A stretch of DNA of 64,000 bases from Paramecium octaurelia (taxonomy: Eukaryota; Ciliophora; Oligohymenophorea; Peniculida; Parameciidae), in contig CAJJDP010000059.1 in assembly GCA_905182995.1 (NCBI GenBank), positions 199,311 through 263,310 on the forward strand, given 5' to 3'. The notes beneath the pieces are model-generated. The model was not told the origin of the DNA. It saw only the letters and a list, made by a program, of their open reading frames with translations, and ran no database searches. This document shows, piece after piece, positions 26,249 to 36,824 of this stretch; position 1 is the first letter of the stretch, and each line of letters begins with the position of its first letter. Position numbers and translations under genes: made by a program.

Positions 26249-27276
26249 TCATTTTTAATTAAAATATCCTGATAATAGTTTTCTAAATGACTCACTAAAA
26301 TCAGCCCATTCTTTTCTTAATAGAATGCCATCCCCATCTTCATCCATATATTCAAAGATTTCTCTTACATGTACCATCGACACTGCAAATGTATTCAATT
26401 ATGCAGCACATTCCTTAGGTGTTAATTGCCCATCACCATTATCATCTAATAATTAATAGATCCAATTAAACAAGCCATCCCATCTTTCAAACCTTTCAAG
26501 TATCCAAAATCCTATTTTTCTAACAAATAAATCTTTATCATTTTTAGTATGTTTTGTCTATTCCTCGTAGTGTTTCACAAAGGTCTTGAATCCATCATGC
26601 AACATCTGTAATCCTCTATCCAACTGCAAATGAATCAAATCTCGATGATTTCTTTCATCCCTATTAATGGCTGTAAATTGAGCAGTGATGTTATAAGGAT
26701 TAGACAAGGCCCCATGAAACTTTTCCCATTCCTACAAATCCTGGATCATTTTAGGTCTTAAAACCTTATTGCAAAAGTTAATCCATTCAGTTCTCATTAT
26801 TTTAGTGTCTATATTTCTATCGATTAACATTCTCAATGAATCTAATTTCTATCGATCCCCTACATCGTCAATCATATCAGCAAATGATTCATATTCACTC
26901 TTACTTATGTAGTTATTACCTTCATAAAGAAAATTGAGTACCTGTGACATCGAATAATTGAAAGAGCATAGTTTCAGTGACTCTCCATTTAACATCGTTT
27001 CTGATTAAATAATTGATCAAATAAACATTTTCAGCATGTTCAGCAAACTTATTATGTTTATTTAATAGGATATTCAGGAAAACTTCATAAAAATGAATGG
27101 CATGCTCACGAGTGATTCCTCTTCCTTAGGAGAGAGTGGGTTGGCTAAAATAAAAGGAAAAATTACAGATCTTCGTCTAGATCGAATTTTTTTGGTCTTG
27201 GTTTCATATACATATACAACAGAAGCAAGACAACGATAAGAACGAATGGCTTAAGTAGTTTGTTCCTAATTTTCAT
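26249..27276 (-). CDS. single-pass membrane protein with EF-hands
   Basis: Two 22-nt introns leave 327 aa. The N-terminus is a membrane anchor (LKPFVLIVVLLLLYMYM) after a short basic stretch. Two canonical EF-hand loops lie near the C-terminus: DDNGDGQLTPKE and DEDGDGILLRKE, each with Asp/Asn at 1, 3, 5, Gly at 6 and Glu at 12. An earlier degenerate hand is FDVTGNNYISKSEYE. The middle is helical and acidic. It is likely a calcium-sensing protein on an internal or plasma membrane; the partner is unknown. Confidence 0.8.
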
Positions 27277-27359
27277 TGTAAACAATTAAAATAATTAAAT
27301 ATATATTTTAACCAAAAACTAAATGCCTGCTTTATATTATCTACATAAATTTATGTTAA

Positions 27360-27608
27360 TCATTTCAATAAATCCTTAGTATACTTATCTGACTATCTAA
27401 GATTCTTTAATATTTTCTTCTTTATTTCCCAACCATATTTCCCAGATTTTTGAGTTGCTTTGTTTATCTTTTTTTAAAATCTGTATTGAATGATTTCAAC
27501 TTCCCTATCAAATTGTATCCTTTCAACTTTTTCCTCTATAAAAGCCACTTCTTCCTTCTCCTAGAAATACTATCCAATTATTTCCTTTAAATAATTTATA
27601 TATTGCAT
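27360..27608 (-). CDS. small basic coiled-coil protein (82 aa)
   Basis: The uninterrupted frame MQYINYLKEIIGQYF...EKVERIQFDREVEIIQ...RFQKKINKA is strongly helical and Lys/Glu-rich. It begins 45 bp beyond the WASHC3-like stop; the open frame continues upstream into that gene, but that is explained by the WASHC3 exon in another frame. No family is recognised. Confidence 0.5.
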
Positions 27609-27652
27609 CTAATATTTATTTATTTTATGTATATATTAAATTTGATTCTATA

Positions 27653-28325
27653 TCAAGTCAAATACTTGTCTAATAAATTTGGGTCTAATCCTTCCATCTA
27701 CATTTTCATTTTTAATTATTAATGATTCACCCCATAACTCAATAGTTTTTTGTATTTCTCCAATCTCTCTAAATTTTTATTACACTTAATTCATACCATC
27801 TTCCACTTCCTCTTATTAAACTTATTCCTCTTAGACCTACTCTGGTTATTATATTTGCTATTCAAATTAAGGAGGAGCGGCAGCTGCTTCATAAGAAGCT
27901 TCCTAATTAGGTACAATCTACTAATAGTTCTAAGGAGGAGGAGGAGGTGGCGGTGGTGGAGGAGGAGGAATTGCATTATTTTGATTATCTACAATTACTA
28001 CAGCAGAATACTTTATGGTTCTACAACCTGAGGCTAAGCCACTTATTATTACTATTGAAGAGGAGGCACCACTAAACCATTATAGAATTCTGGTGGTATT
28101 GATTCTAGTTTCTTTTCCAATAACAGCACTTTCGACTCGATCTCATCCAGAACTACTTCCATCTCAAATAATTTGTTTTCATTGAAATGACCGAATCTGT
28201 AATTATAGTCGTACTTAATACTTATTCAAAAAGTCAATGTTCTAAAGCATGTATTCATTCAATACAGCAATAGTATTTTTGTATGGAATTGGCTCAAGTT
28301 AGCTCAAGTCTATAAAGCTTTCCAT
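27653..28325 (-). CDS. WASHC3: WASH complex subunit 3 (CCDC53)-like
   Basis: Three introns (25, 23, 28 nt) leave 198 aa, matching the family's ~195. The N-terminal helix reads DLSQLEPIPYKNTIAVLNEY then LNKFGHFNENKLFEME and LEKKLESIPPEF, the WASHC3 coiled-coil pattern. A run of about 12 Pro follows, then the conserved end: LEKYKKLLSYGVNHQQLKMK and MEGLDPNLLDKYLT, equivalent to the family's R-Y-x-K-M-x-x-G-V-P...GLDP. WASHC3 is part of the WASH complex that drives Arp2/3 actin branching on endosomes. Recognising the 28-nt third intron is what exposes the conserved C-terminus. Confidence 0.85.
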
Positions 28326-28660
28326 TTATATAATACTATATAATATTAATTAATCTTAATGAAACAAGTCTTTAAGTTATTTATTTATGGAATTATCTTA
28401 GGGAAGATCTTTCAACTTACCCTTAACTTTAAAAAAATTAAAATCTTTAAATAACAATACGAAGATATATGGAAATGATGTTTGAATTGTGCCATAATAG
28501 TTATTATAGTGTTCTTAATCATATCAATTCACAAATAATTTGCAACTCAATACTAGGTATATTATTATTTAGTTATATTAAAGAGCAAGATGTCGATTAT
28601 TATTATAAATGATATTTAATTAGAATAATTAATTAATATAGAAGTAATAATCAATTGAAT
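28326..28660. other. intergenic, AT-rich
   Basis: 335 bp between the start of the WASHC3-like gene and the stop of the MORN gene. No gene, repeat or RNA structure is evident. Confidence 0.5.
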
Positions 28661-29644
28661 TCATTCTATCCATTTCGTTCGTTTGCCTTCTTCAAAATAA
28701 CATTATCTTTCATTAGGCATGTCTTTACCCTTATAAAGTGCAATTCCGTGTTGTTTACCATCTTTCCATTACCCTTTATAATATTTACCATCTGGCCAAT
28801 AAAACTCCCCATAACCATCTTTTTTATCATTTTTATAACTCCCAATATATTTTCGACCATCATTCCATCTAAACTCCCCTTATCCATTCATTTTGCTATC
28901 CTTCCATTCTCCTTCATATTCCTTATCTTTCCATTTAAAGATTCCAATCCCTTCCATCTTATTGTCTTTAAACTCACCTTCATAAGTGTCTCCATTAGCC
29001 CAAGTAAAGATGCCCCTTCCTTCTTTTGATCCATTAAAATATTGACCTTCATATTATTAACCGTCAGGCCAGACTTCGTTACCATATCCATGTTTCTTAT
29101 CATAGACGAATTCCCCTTCAAAATAAGCACCATTATTTTAAGTAACCCTGCCTTTGCCATTCTTTAACCCATTCGTGAATTAACCTTCATAATATTCATG
29201 TTCTGGATGAATTAATCGACCATAACCATCAATTTTATCTTCCTTCCAAGATCCTTCATAATAAACTAGATTGGGGAAAACACAACGTCCTTTTCCATGT
29301 CTCATTGATTTATGCCATTCTCCATCATACTGAGAATTATCTTTAAGTAAGAAGGCTCCTAAATATTATCCTCTTATATTCATTTAGTAATTAAACTCAG
29401 GGAGAGTGGATAAGTATTCTTCTATCTGTTTAGGAATCTTGATAGATTCTATAGGAAATGCATTTTCTGGTTATTCTTCATATTACTCGTCTTTAGAAAG
29501 TAAAATGATAGATTATTTAAATTCTGAAGATGAGTTTTCATTGTATATTGACACTGTTTGAGCTATAATTTAATCTGGAACTAAGATTTCTCTTTTCTCC
29601 TCATCTGTTGCTTTGTTGCAGGTTTAACAACATTATTAACCCAT
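28661..29644 (-). CDS. MORN-repeat protein, acylated N-terminus
   Basis: A single frame of 327 aa without introns. It begins MGQQCCQTCNK, which fits N-myristoylation at Gly2 and palmitoylation at Cys5/6. Residues ~110-310 contain about nine MORN repeats of ~23 residues with the signature Y-x-G-x-W/F...G-x-G ([45 protein letters not shown]). MORN arrays bind phospholipids and organise membrane-cytoskeleton contacts, so a cortical or ciliary membrane role is likely. The plus-strand frame opposite is an artefact of the repeat. Confidence 0.88.
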
Positions 29645-29665
29645 AAAATTAATATATTTAGAATT

Positions 29666-30512
29666 TCAATTATTAAACTATTCATCAATTCTAACACATG
29701 TGTCTTCTAGTAATCTCAGTAGCTAATCAGCCATAGATTCTCTTTGTTATTTTTCAGTTCTTAATTCAGTTTGAATTCTTTAATGGATATCTTCTATCAT
29801 ATTAAATATTTTCTTTTGTGTCTCATCCCTAATTTGTCTTTCTACATGTAACATATCTTAAAATGCATTAATTTAATTGTCTATTTGTTCAATTAAATTG
29901 TTTTATGAATCTTCTCTGTTCTGAGTTTCTCCTTCTAATAAATACTTCAATTCGCTCATTTACAAAGTAATGCTTTATAACAATTTGTTAGTTTTATCTT
30001 TGCAATTTCCATTATTTTATTGTAAATTTGAGTTAAGACTGTTGAACCTCTCTTCAATTTATTTTAACAACTACAATTCTAATTTTCTTTTATTCTAATT
30101 ACATTATTAAATTCAAATATTTACACTTTTTTCATCTTCCACTTGCTAAGTTAACTATTCTTCAAAATTGCGAAGGTCTTTCTATTTTAGTTCATCAAAT
30201 AATTCTCTATCATTTTTTTCCTGATAAACCTAATCTTATAATTTTAACAAATGATCTTTCAAAGTCTTGAACTTCTGCTCTTCCTTAGGTCTCTCTTAAT
30301 TCAAAAGAGACTCTATTCTTTGGATGTGCTATTCGACTAATTCTTTCTTGTCATTCTTCTCTTTATCCAATCCTTATTTTAAATTAGACCATTTCTCAGT
30401 CAATACTTTTAGCCTATCAGTCTATGGAGATTCTAGAGTGGATTAAGAATATCAAAGTACCTCTCCTAGCCTTTTCAATTGATTGAAATTATGGATTGTT
30501 TGAATATTTCAT
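29666..30512 (-). CDS. SF-assemblin
   Basis: Two introns (28 and 30 nt) leave 262 aa. After a short Ser/Pro head (ESPQTDRLKVLTEKW) the protein is one continuous coiled coil (LVEQHIQRIESLLNQE, ELFDELKQKDLRNFEEQL, IEERFNSLNSNLQQ) ending LLEDTCVRIDEQ. This head plus segmented rod is the SF-assemblin pattern, filament proteins of striated basal-body rootlets, expanded in Paramecium. The ATG (30,510-30,512) overlaps the stop of the upstream PEX22-like gene on the same strand. The first 477 bp are repeated at 31,394-31,870. Confidence 0.88.
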
Positions 30513-30979
30513 TTCAAATTAAATACGTTAATATTATTTATCATTGACCATGGTACTATTTTAACAAAATTATGTAAATTTTCATATTATTAATCATCAA
30601 TATGTAGTTTAGGTTTGAGCGATCTTACTATAGCACTGCATCCAACATCTGTTTAAAATGGTAAATGATGTACACCTTTTGGCAGATTAGTTTAGTCTGT
30701 TCTACTCAAGCATATCACATCACATATTGATGCCAATTACGATATAATCTCTTGTTACTCTTCATTAAATATTTCTCCTCTTAAAGTGACACATCCTCTA
30801 CTCTTTGAGTTTTAATTGGCTTTTTAATCAAATAATTAATTCAAAATTTGCATTTGTGACTATTTACTATTAGTTTACTCCTGTTAACGAGGTTGTCTCA
30901 TTATTTTTGTGATAAATTTTGGTGCCATAAACAACAATGCAACTAAGAATATAATTACTAAAAGGAATGTAATTGCCAT
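30509..30979 (-). CDS. PEX22: PEX22-like peroxisomal membrane protein
   Basis: A single exon of 156 aa. An N-terminal membrane anchor (MAITFLLVIIFLVALLFM) and a basic stretch are followed by a cytosolic domain with a Rossmann-like alternation (CVTLRGEIFNEEQQEIISQL, ASICDVICLSR, GCSAIVRSLKPKLHID). The last block corresponds to the conserved R-x-L-x-P-x-x-H-I-D of plant and fungal PEX22, which anchors the ubiquitin-conjugating enzyme PEX4 at the peroxisome for receptor recycling. Length is slightly short for the family. PEX22 diverges quickly, so the call rests on architecture plus this one motif. Confidence 0.65.
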
Positions 30980-31392
30980 TTAATAAATTATAAATTATTC
31001 TATAAATTCTTATCTAAATCTAATTGTATATTGTTGTTTTGTAGCCAGCTTCATGTAATTAATAAAAATGATATTTTAGAAAACATAGAAGCTTGAATAA
31101 AATTAACAGAGATAATTAATCTCTTACTTTTATCATCTTTTCCACTTCTTGTATGCACCATAATGTAATAACAAAATATAGAGAATTTGACAATTAGAGT
31201 AGGAACTTTATAAGTTGAATCAAATCACTTAAAGTTTAAGAAGGAGAATACTTTAAGAATCATTTAAACTATGTTATCCAATTAATTTTTGGAGCTATAA
31301 TTACTTATAAAGATATTGATATTTCATAAGCATATGCTTTACATCATCGTCATGGTTCTCCATTCAATTTTTTAATTGTGTTTAATTGATAT

Positions 31393-31393
31393 N
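31393..31393. other. ambiguous base N (assembly join)
   Basis: This is the only non-ACGT base in the window, placed exactly between the two identical 1357-bp copies. Confidence 0.95.
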
Positions 31394-31870
31394 AGACTGT
31401 TGAACCTCTCTTCAATTTATTTTAACAACTACAATTCTAATTTTCTTTTATTCTAATTACATTATTAAATTCAAATATTTACACTTTTTTCATCTTCCAC
31501 TTGCTAAGTTAACTATTCTTCAAAATTGCGAAGGTCTTTCTATTTTAGTTCATCAAATAATTCTCTATCATTTTTTTCCTGATAAACCTAATCTTATAAT
31601 TTTAACAAATGATCTTTCAAAGTCTTGAACTTCTGCTCTTCCTTAGGTCTCTCTTAATTCAAAAGAGACTCTATTCTTTGGATGTGCTATTCGACTAATT
31701 CTTTCTTGTCATTCTTCTCTTTATCCAATCCTTATTTTAAATTAGACCATTTCTCAGTCAATACTTTTAGCCTATCAGTCTATGGAGATTCTAGAGTGGA
31801 TTAAGAATATCAAAGTACCTCTCCTAGCCTTTTCAATTGATTGAAATTATGGATTGTTTGAATATTTCAT
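31394..31870 (-). pseudogene. truncated copy of the SF-assemblin 5' end
   Basis: Identical to 30,036-30,512; it carries the start codon, head and first part of the rod of SF-assemblin, then ends at the N. If the duplication is an assembly artefact, this fragment does not exist in the cell. Confidence 0.85.
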
Positions 31871-32337
31871 TTCAAATTAAATACGTTAATATTATTTATC
31901 ATTGACCATGGTACTATTTTAACAAAATTATGTAAATTTTCATATTATTAATCATCAATATGTAGTTTAGGTTTGAGCGATCTTACTATAGCACTGCATC
32001 CAACATCTGTTTAAAATGGTAAATGATGTACACCTTTTGGCAGATTAGTTTAGTCTGTTCTACTCAAGCATATCACATCACATATTGATGCCAATTACGA
32101 TATAATCTCTTGTTACTCTTCATTAAATATTTCTCCTCTTAAAGTGACACATCCTCTACTCTTTGAGTTTTAATTGGCTTTTTAATCAAATAATTAATTC
32201 AAAATTTGCATTTGTGACTATTTACTATTAGTTTACTCCTGTTAACGAGGTTGTCTCATTATTTTTGTGATAAATTTTGGTGCCATAAACAACAATGCAA
32301 CTAAGAATATAATTACTAAAAGGAATGTAATTGCCAT
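31867..32337 (-). CDS. PEX22: second copy of the PEX22-like gene
   Basis: Base-for-base copy of 30,509-30,979, complete from ATG 32,335-32,337 to TGA. Most likely the same locus assembled twice; it should not be counted as a paralogue. Confidence 0.75.
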
Positions 32338-32845
32338 TTAATAAATTATAAATTATTCTATAAATTCTTATCTAAATCTAATTGTATATTGTTGTTTTGT
32401 AGCCAGCTTCATGTAATTAATAAAAATGATATTTTAGAAAACATAGAAGCTTGAATAAAATTAACAGAGATAATTAATCTCTTACTTTTATCATCTTTTC
32501 CACTTCTTGTATGCACCATAATGTAATAACAAAATATAGAGAATTTGACAATTAGAGTAGGAACTTTATAAGTTGAATCAAATCACTTAAAGTTTAAGAA
32601 GGAGAATACTTTAAGAATCATTTAAACTATGTTATCCAATTAATTTTTGGAGCTATAATTACTTATAAAGATATTGATATTTCATAAGCATATGCTTTAC
32701 ATCATCGTCATGGTTCTCCATTCAATTTTTTAATTGTGTTTAATTGATATAATAATAAAAATAAATATATTTAATTAATTAATCGCGCTAATTCTTGATA
32801 TTGTGCTCCAAGGCGGAAAAGAATTAATAATAAATATTATTAAAC
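32338..32845. other. divergent intergenic region (partly duplicated)
   Basis: Up to 32,750 this repeats 30,980-31,392; the last 95 bp are the unique sequence upstream of the CDT1-like gene. No gene is seen. Confidence 0.5.
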
Positions 32846-33972
32846 ATGAAAAATAAAAACATCAATGCAGCTCCTGACCTTAATCAAATGCTTCAAAAGA
32901 AAGTTAAACTTTGCGAAGATAGTCAATGCACTACTCTTTTTAATGAGAACTCTAATAATGTTGAATCTTTCCCTACCTTATCTAAAATAGCGTCTAAGTA
33001 TCTGAGTAGACCATCTCTCAGAGAAAGGTTTTAATTAATTAATGAGACTGGTAACTTATAAGCAAGCAAATATTATTCTTTAATTTAAATCTTATCAGCT
33101 ATTGACACTCAGTTATTATTCCTTAAATAAAGAGTATTTTTATATCTAATTTTAGAGAGAATCCTTATTTTGGCCAAATATTGTAAAAAGTTGCTTTGAC
33201 TCTACTTAGCTATAAGTTACTACTAGATAACTTTTAGAAATCTTAGCTGTTTGGCAATAATGCTATATCATAAATTGGGAAAAATTTGAGAAGTAAAATG
33301 GAAATTACGAGCTTCTGTTCAAATTTCCAGATAAACAATTGCCTAATTCTCAAGAATTGAATTCAAGAAAAGAGTAGTTTAAAGAGAAACTTGAAGCCTA
33401 TTTACAAATTAATGGAGATTACATAGAACCATACAAATTACCCTAAAAACCATCACTTTGTAATCCCATCATTAAATAAGAAAAAAATCAATAAGTTAAA
33501 AATGATTGTGTTCAATTTAATTAATTTATTAACATTTCCAGAATATTTTAAGATAAGGAAACATCAAATGAATCCAAGCCTCTATCCAATGTATCTTAAA
33601 AATTGATTGATAAACTGAGAGAAAGGAAACTATAAGAAAAACAAAAGTAAGAAGAATCCCAAGATGAGAAATAGTTATCCTCAAAAAAATAACAAGTCTT
33701 AATTGCTACTATGCTACATCAATACTATTAATAAAGAGATGTATCTAATATGTTTTTTAGTAATGTACTCAAATATATTCATGAACGCAATTCAAATGTT
33801 CTTATGAGCAATGAATAAATAAAAACAATCATAAGTATCTATTGTTATCTATTTAGCCAACCTTATTTAATCTGTAGATAATTGGCTCCAATTAATTGAT
33901 AATTCTGGAGGGTAAATTCTTAGATTAAACAAGGAAATTGATTTACCAAATATTATCAACTAATTACAATGA
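32846..33972 (+). CDS. CDT1: CDT1-like DNA replication licensing factor
   Basis: Introns of 22 and 34 nt leave 356 aa. A central winged-helix domain has the CDT1 layout: LIQILSAIDTQLLFLKQR, RESLFWPNIVKS, QLLEILAVWQQCYIINWEKF. The C-terminal winged helix ends WLQLIDNSGGQILRLNKE then IDLPNIINQL, equivalent to the MCM-binding domain (W-I-x-x-I...G-x-x-L-R). CDT1 loads the MCM2-7 helicase on origins with ORC and CDC6. The 34-nt second intron is at the upper limit for this genome but restores the conserved end. Similarity is moderate, so the call is probable rather than certain. Confidence 0.7.
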
Positions 33973-34106
33973 ATAAATGTATATGATCTCTAGCTTCAGT
34001 ATTTATTAATATTCAATATCTTCAAATTTTCATTATAATATAATAGAAATTTATTAATAAATATATAAAATATTTGATTTAGCTTCTTCATTATAAAAAA
34101 AATAAG

Positions 34107-34452
34107 ATGGATTCAACTAGATTTGGATATATTTATGATAATTCTGACGCCGATAGTTAAACATAATCATGGAGTACGGATGATGCCAGTGGCAGAAGTT
34201 CAGTCCAAGATTTGACAGAGGAAATCAATAATAATCTGGAAAACCGAATTTGCCAATATTTGAGTGATTTGAGCATTGAAACATTCACCAGTCCCACTCT
34301 TAAGGAGGATAACTATAATCATAACCTAAAATAAAGGATCGTAAGACATTTAAAAATATTTATAGTTTAAAAGTTTTGACTCTTTCATGCCAAACAAAGA
34401 AAATAGTATGCTTTTAAAGAAAAGAAAGCAACACATCAAATTAGGGGAATGA
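34107..34452 (+). CDS. small hypothetical protein (106 aa)
   Basis: One 25-nt intron joins an acidic Ser/Thr-rich N-terminus (MDSTRFGYIYDNSDADSQ) to a basic end (MLLKKRKQHIKLGE). It contains an NKEN box-like motif (PNKENS) and LKQRIFKSFDSF. No domain is recognised; gene spacing and restored frame support coding. Confidence 0.55.
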
Positions 34453-34559
34453 TTTTACTTTACTTCGTATATCAGTTTGTATATAAATTTATTTTTATTA
34501 CTATTATAAAATTAAAATGAATAAATCAGAATTTGTTCTATTGTCTTGATCTATATTAT

Positions 34560-34582
34560 TTCTTACTTAAATTAAGTAAGAA
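34560..34582. repeat. perfect 11-bp inverted repeat
   Basis: TTCTTACTTAA and its exact complement flank a single A at 34,571, in the spacer between two small same-strand genes. It could form a 3' hairpin or be a protein-binding palindrome. Confidence 0.8.
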
Positions 34583-34630
34583 TAAGCATTTTTAATTTAA
34601 TTAAATTTTATCATATTTAATTAGGAATTA

Positions 34631-34888
34631 ATGGGATGCATTTAAAGTTAAAACAAAATGAAAACACCTCAAAAGGCTACTTTACCAGTTGAAAGGCATG
34701 CTATTTAAAAATGCTATTACACTAACACATTATATATTAATGAAATAGGACAAAAGTATCAAATCATTCGAGAAGGAAAAAGGTTAACTAAAGTACCAAT
34801 TTTGAAAAGATTATAATAAAATCCACTATACCTTAAAAGGACTAGTTCATAATCAGATTTGAGCATCTAATCCAAAAGTACTTTCTGA
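34631..34888 (+). CDS. small protein with myristoylation/palmitoylation start (85 aa)
   Basis: The frame starts MGCIQSQNKMKTPQK, a MGC-type dual acylation signal, and continues as a basic, Ser-rich protein (REGKRLTKVPILKRLQQ, KRTSSQSDLS). No catalytic domain is seen. Likely a small membrane-attached protein. Confidence 0.55.
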
Positions 34889-35514
34889 ACTTTAAATTCC
34901 TATGAATTTTTATCAGCCACATAATTTACTTTTATAAATAATTCTATAAAAAGAAAATAATTTTTAATAATTAATTATCGAGTCAATTTCATTCTTCTTC
35001 CCAAGGTCCTATCTATATGTCTTAAAAGGAATTGTTAATTTTATTTTAAATCGTTGATAGTTTTCGAGGATATTGTACGGAGTAGATTTTTTTCTCTCTG
35101 CAAGAACCCATGAAAGGTTTGGTTAATGGTTAAGACTGTTTTATAATTAGACTTTTGAAAATTGCTGATTGCTAATAGTTTTCTTTCTATTGAAAGATCC
35201 TTGCTTTATTTTGGATTATGAATTTAATTAATGATGATTGTTTATTAGTTGTAATTATTGTTTTACTAGTTTTTAATACTTTTTTTGTTTATTGTTATAT
35301 GTCAGTCTTAAAACTTTATTGATTTTCAATTAGTTTGCATAATTGTTATAAGTTTTCATCAATATGTATCACATGTAAATTCGGGAATGGCTTCTATTCC
35401 CTTTGAAGCTGGAGTTTAATTTATTTCTTGGAATTCAACATAATTTTATTACTCTATGAATTTTTTTAATTTTTATTTAAAAATGTAAAAAATCAGAGAT
35501 AATTCATTATAGAA
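34889..35514. other. intergenic with a GC-richer structured patch
   Basis: 626 bp, mostly T-rich. No coding frame is supported. Within it a short GC-richer segment (35,383-35,409) can fold as two interleaved stems. Confidence 0.5.
35383..35409 (+). other. potential H-type pseudoknot
   Basis: GGGAAT (35,383-35,388) pairs with ATTCCC (35,396-35,401). The loop holds GCTTC (35,390-35,394), which pairs with GAAGC (35,405-35,409). The two stems interleave, as in an H-type pseudoknot, or are mutually exclusive hairpins. Base pairing is seen directly; any RNA function is speculation. Confidence 0.4.
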
Positions 35515-35835
35515 ATGGTATATGTAGCATATAGACTTCATAATCAAGTAGGAGATATATATCAAAATGAAAATTTGAGATTAACGGATAAATATTGGAT
35601 TGATGACTTTGAACTAAATAGCCTTTTGTTTTATACCATGTAAATGTCGCTGGTAAACTACTATTTCAAAATTAATATATTGTCATCATTAGATGACTTT
35701 TATTAAATATTATAAATTAAGGAAAGTCATAAAAATTATTATGCAAATTTCAAGGTCGAATTTGGTTTATATTCTATATTTCATCTCCAGATTCCATAAA
35801 TAATGGATTTTAACCCATTGAATATGATTATATGA
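35515..35835 (+). CDS. possible small gene (106 aa)
   Basis: The plus frame from ATG 35,515 reads MVYVAYRLHNQVGDIYQNEN and is Tyr/Asn/Phe-rich, ending 6 bp before the DOMON gene start. Composition is intermediate between coding and spacer and no motif is seen. It might be an unrelated small gene or chance. Confidence 0.35.
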
Positions 35836-35841
35836 TTATTA

Positions 35842-36824
35842 ATGGCTTAAATAACAAATAAGATTTTAACTCTTAGTCTAATTTTAGTATATGCTTCAGC
35901 ATAAATTTAATTGTATACTTCCACCGAAAATTCTGTTGAAAAGTATTTAATCACATCAACAGAGTAATTGGTTGTCATAGGATTCGAAGGATAATAAGTA
36001 TGATTTTATCAATACTAATGTAGGAAGTTAGAGATTACATATTTTGTAGATTAAAAGAATGTATATGTGAAGACATGGTTTCTAAAGGACAAAGAAGCCA
36101 CCCTAAACTAAATTAAATCTAAACAACTGTAAATTTTGAATGCCTTAATGAAAACACAATTCAATTTGAAAGAAAAGAAAATGGTTATTAACCTTATGTT
36201 TGGAACAACAAGCCTCAAGAAGTAGAATCTAGACCTTATTAATCTCAAAAAAGAATAACATAAGCTTCTACAGTAACTTACACAGATAGTGATATGACAT
36301 CCTCTATCACAGTAGGCTCAGAATTGGAATTGAAGTGGAAATTTAACACTGATGACACTATAGAGATGTGTGTGTGTTTGAATAAGAAGGCATGGGTAGG
36401 AGTAGGATTTGGAAGTGGGGTATTTATAATTATATTGATTTAGATGAATGGAGTAGACATGTTTGCTATAAACATTATAGATGGGGCTGCTGAACTACTC
36501 GATTTATACTCTACAAGTGAAGATACTCCTCCCACTGATACGACATAAGATATTACATTAATTTCTTCAAGCATTACAGACACTGCAGTAAAAGCTAGAA
36601 TTAAAAGAAAATTGAACACTGGGGATTCAAAAGACGCTGTCTTAGCCAAAGGATCCTCTTATACTTGGAGTTATGCAAGTTCTTCGTCTCTCGTGATGGA
36701 AGATCATAAGAATAATGTCGCTGAATTTAAAATTACTCTAAGCGAGTCAGGATCATAATAAGTTAGTCAAGGCAATTTATTGTAGTTAGTCTTTGGACTA
36801 ATAGCACTAAATCTAATTATTTGA
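35842..36824 (+). CDS. DOMON-domain protein, secreted or GPI/TM-anchored
   Basis: Introns at 35,998-36,023 and 36,420-36,443 leave 310 aa. The N-terminal signal peptide is ITNKILTLSLILVYASAQ. Residues ~120-270 match a DOMON beta-sandwich: LELKWKFNTDDTIEMCVC, then the hallmark KAWVGVGFGSGMNGVDMF (W-x-G-x-G-F-x..M-x-G-x-D-M). The C-terminus is hydrophobic (LLQLVFGLIALNLII), fitting a GPI signal or a TM anchor. DOMON domains bind haem or sugars and often sit with cytochrome b561 or monooxygenase modules; none is attached here. The second intron falls inside the DOMON hallmark, and splicing is needed to complete it. Confidence 0.82.

Larger units (their letters stand above)
30036..32750. repeat. 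exact 1357-bp direct duplication across a single N
   Basis: Bases 30,036-31,392 recur identically at 31,394-32,750 (constant offset of 1358). The copies are separated only by the N at 31,393. The repeat covers the 5' part of the SF-assemblin gene, the whole PEX22-like gene and its upstream spacer. Identity without a single difference, including AT-rich spacer, points to two overlapping contig ends joined without merging and not to a biological duplication. Confidence 0.95.

Noticed and set aside
28655-29029. Long plus-strand frame opposite the MORN gene
   Set aside because: It is the complement of the MORN repeats; its regularity and Phe/Ile/Pro bias follow from the repeat on the other strand.
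31394-32337. Second PEX22-like gene and SF-assemblin fragment as true paralogues
   Set aside because: Perfect identity over 1357 bp including spacer and the N at the junction fit an assembly overlap far better.
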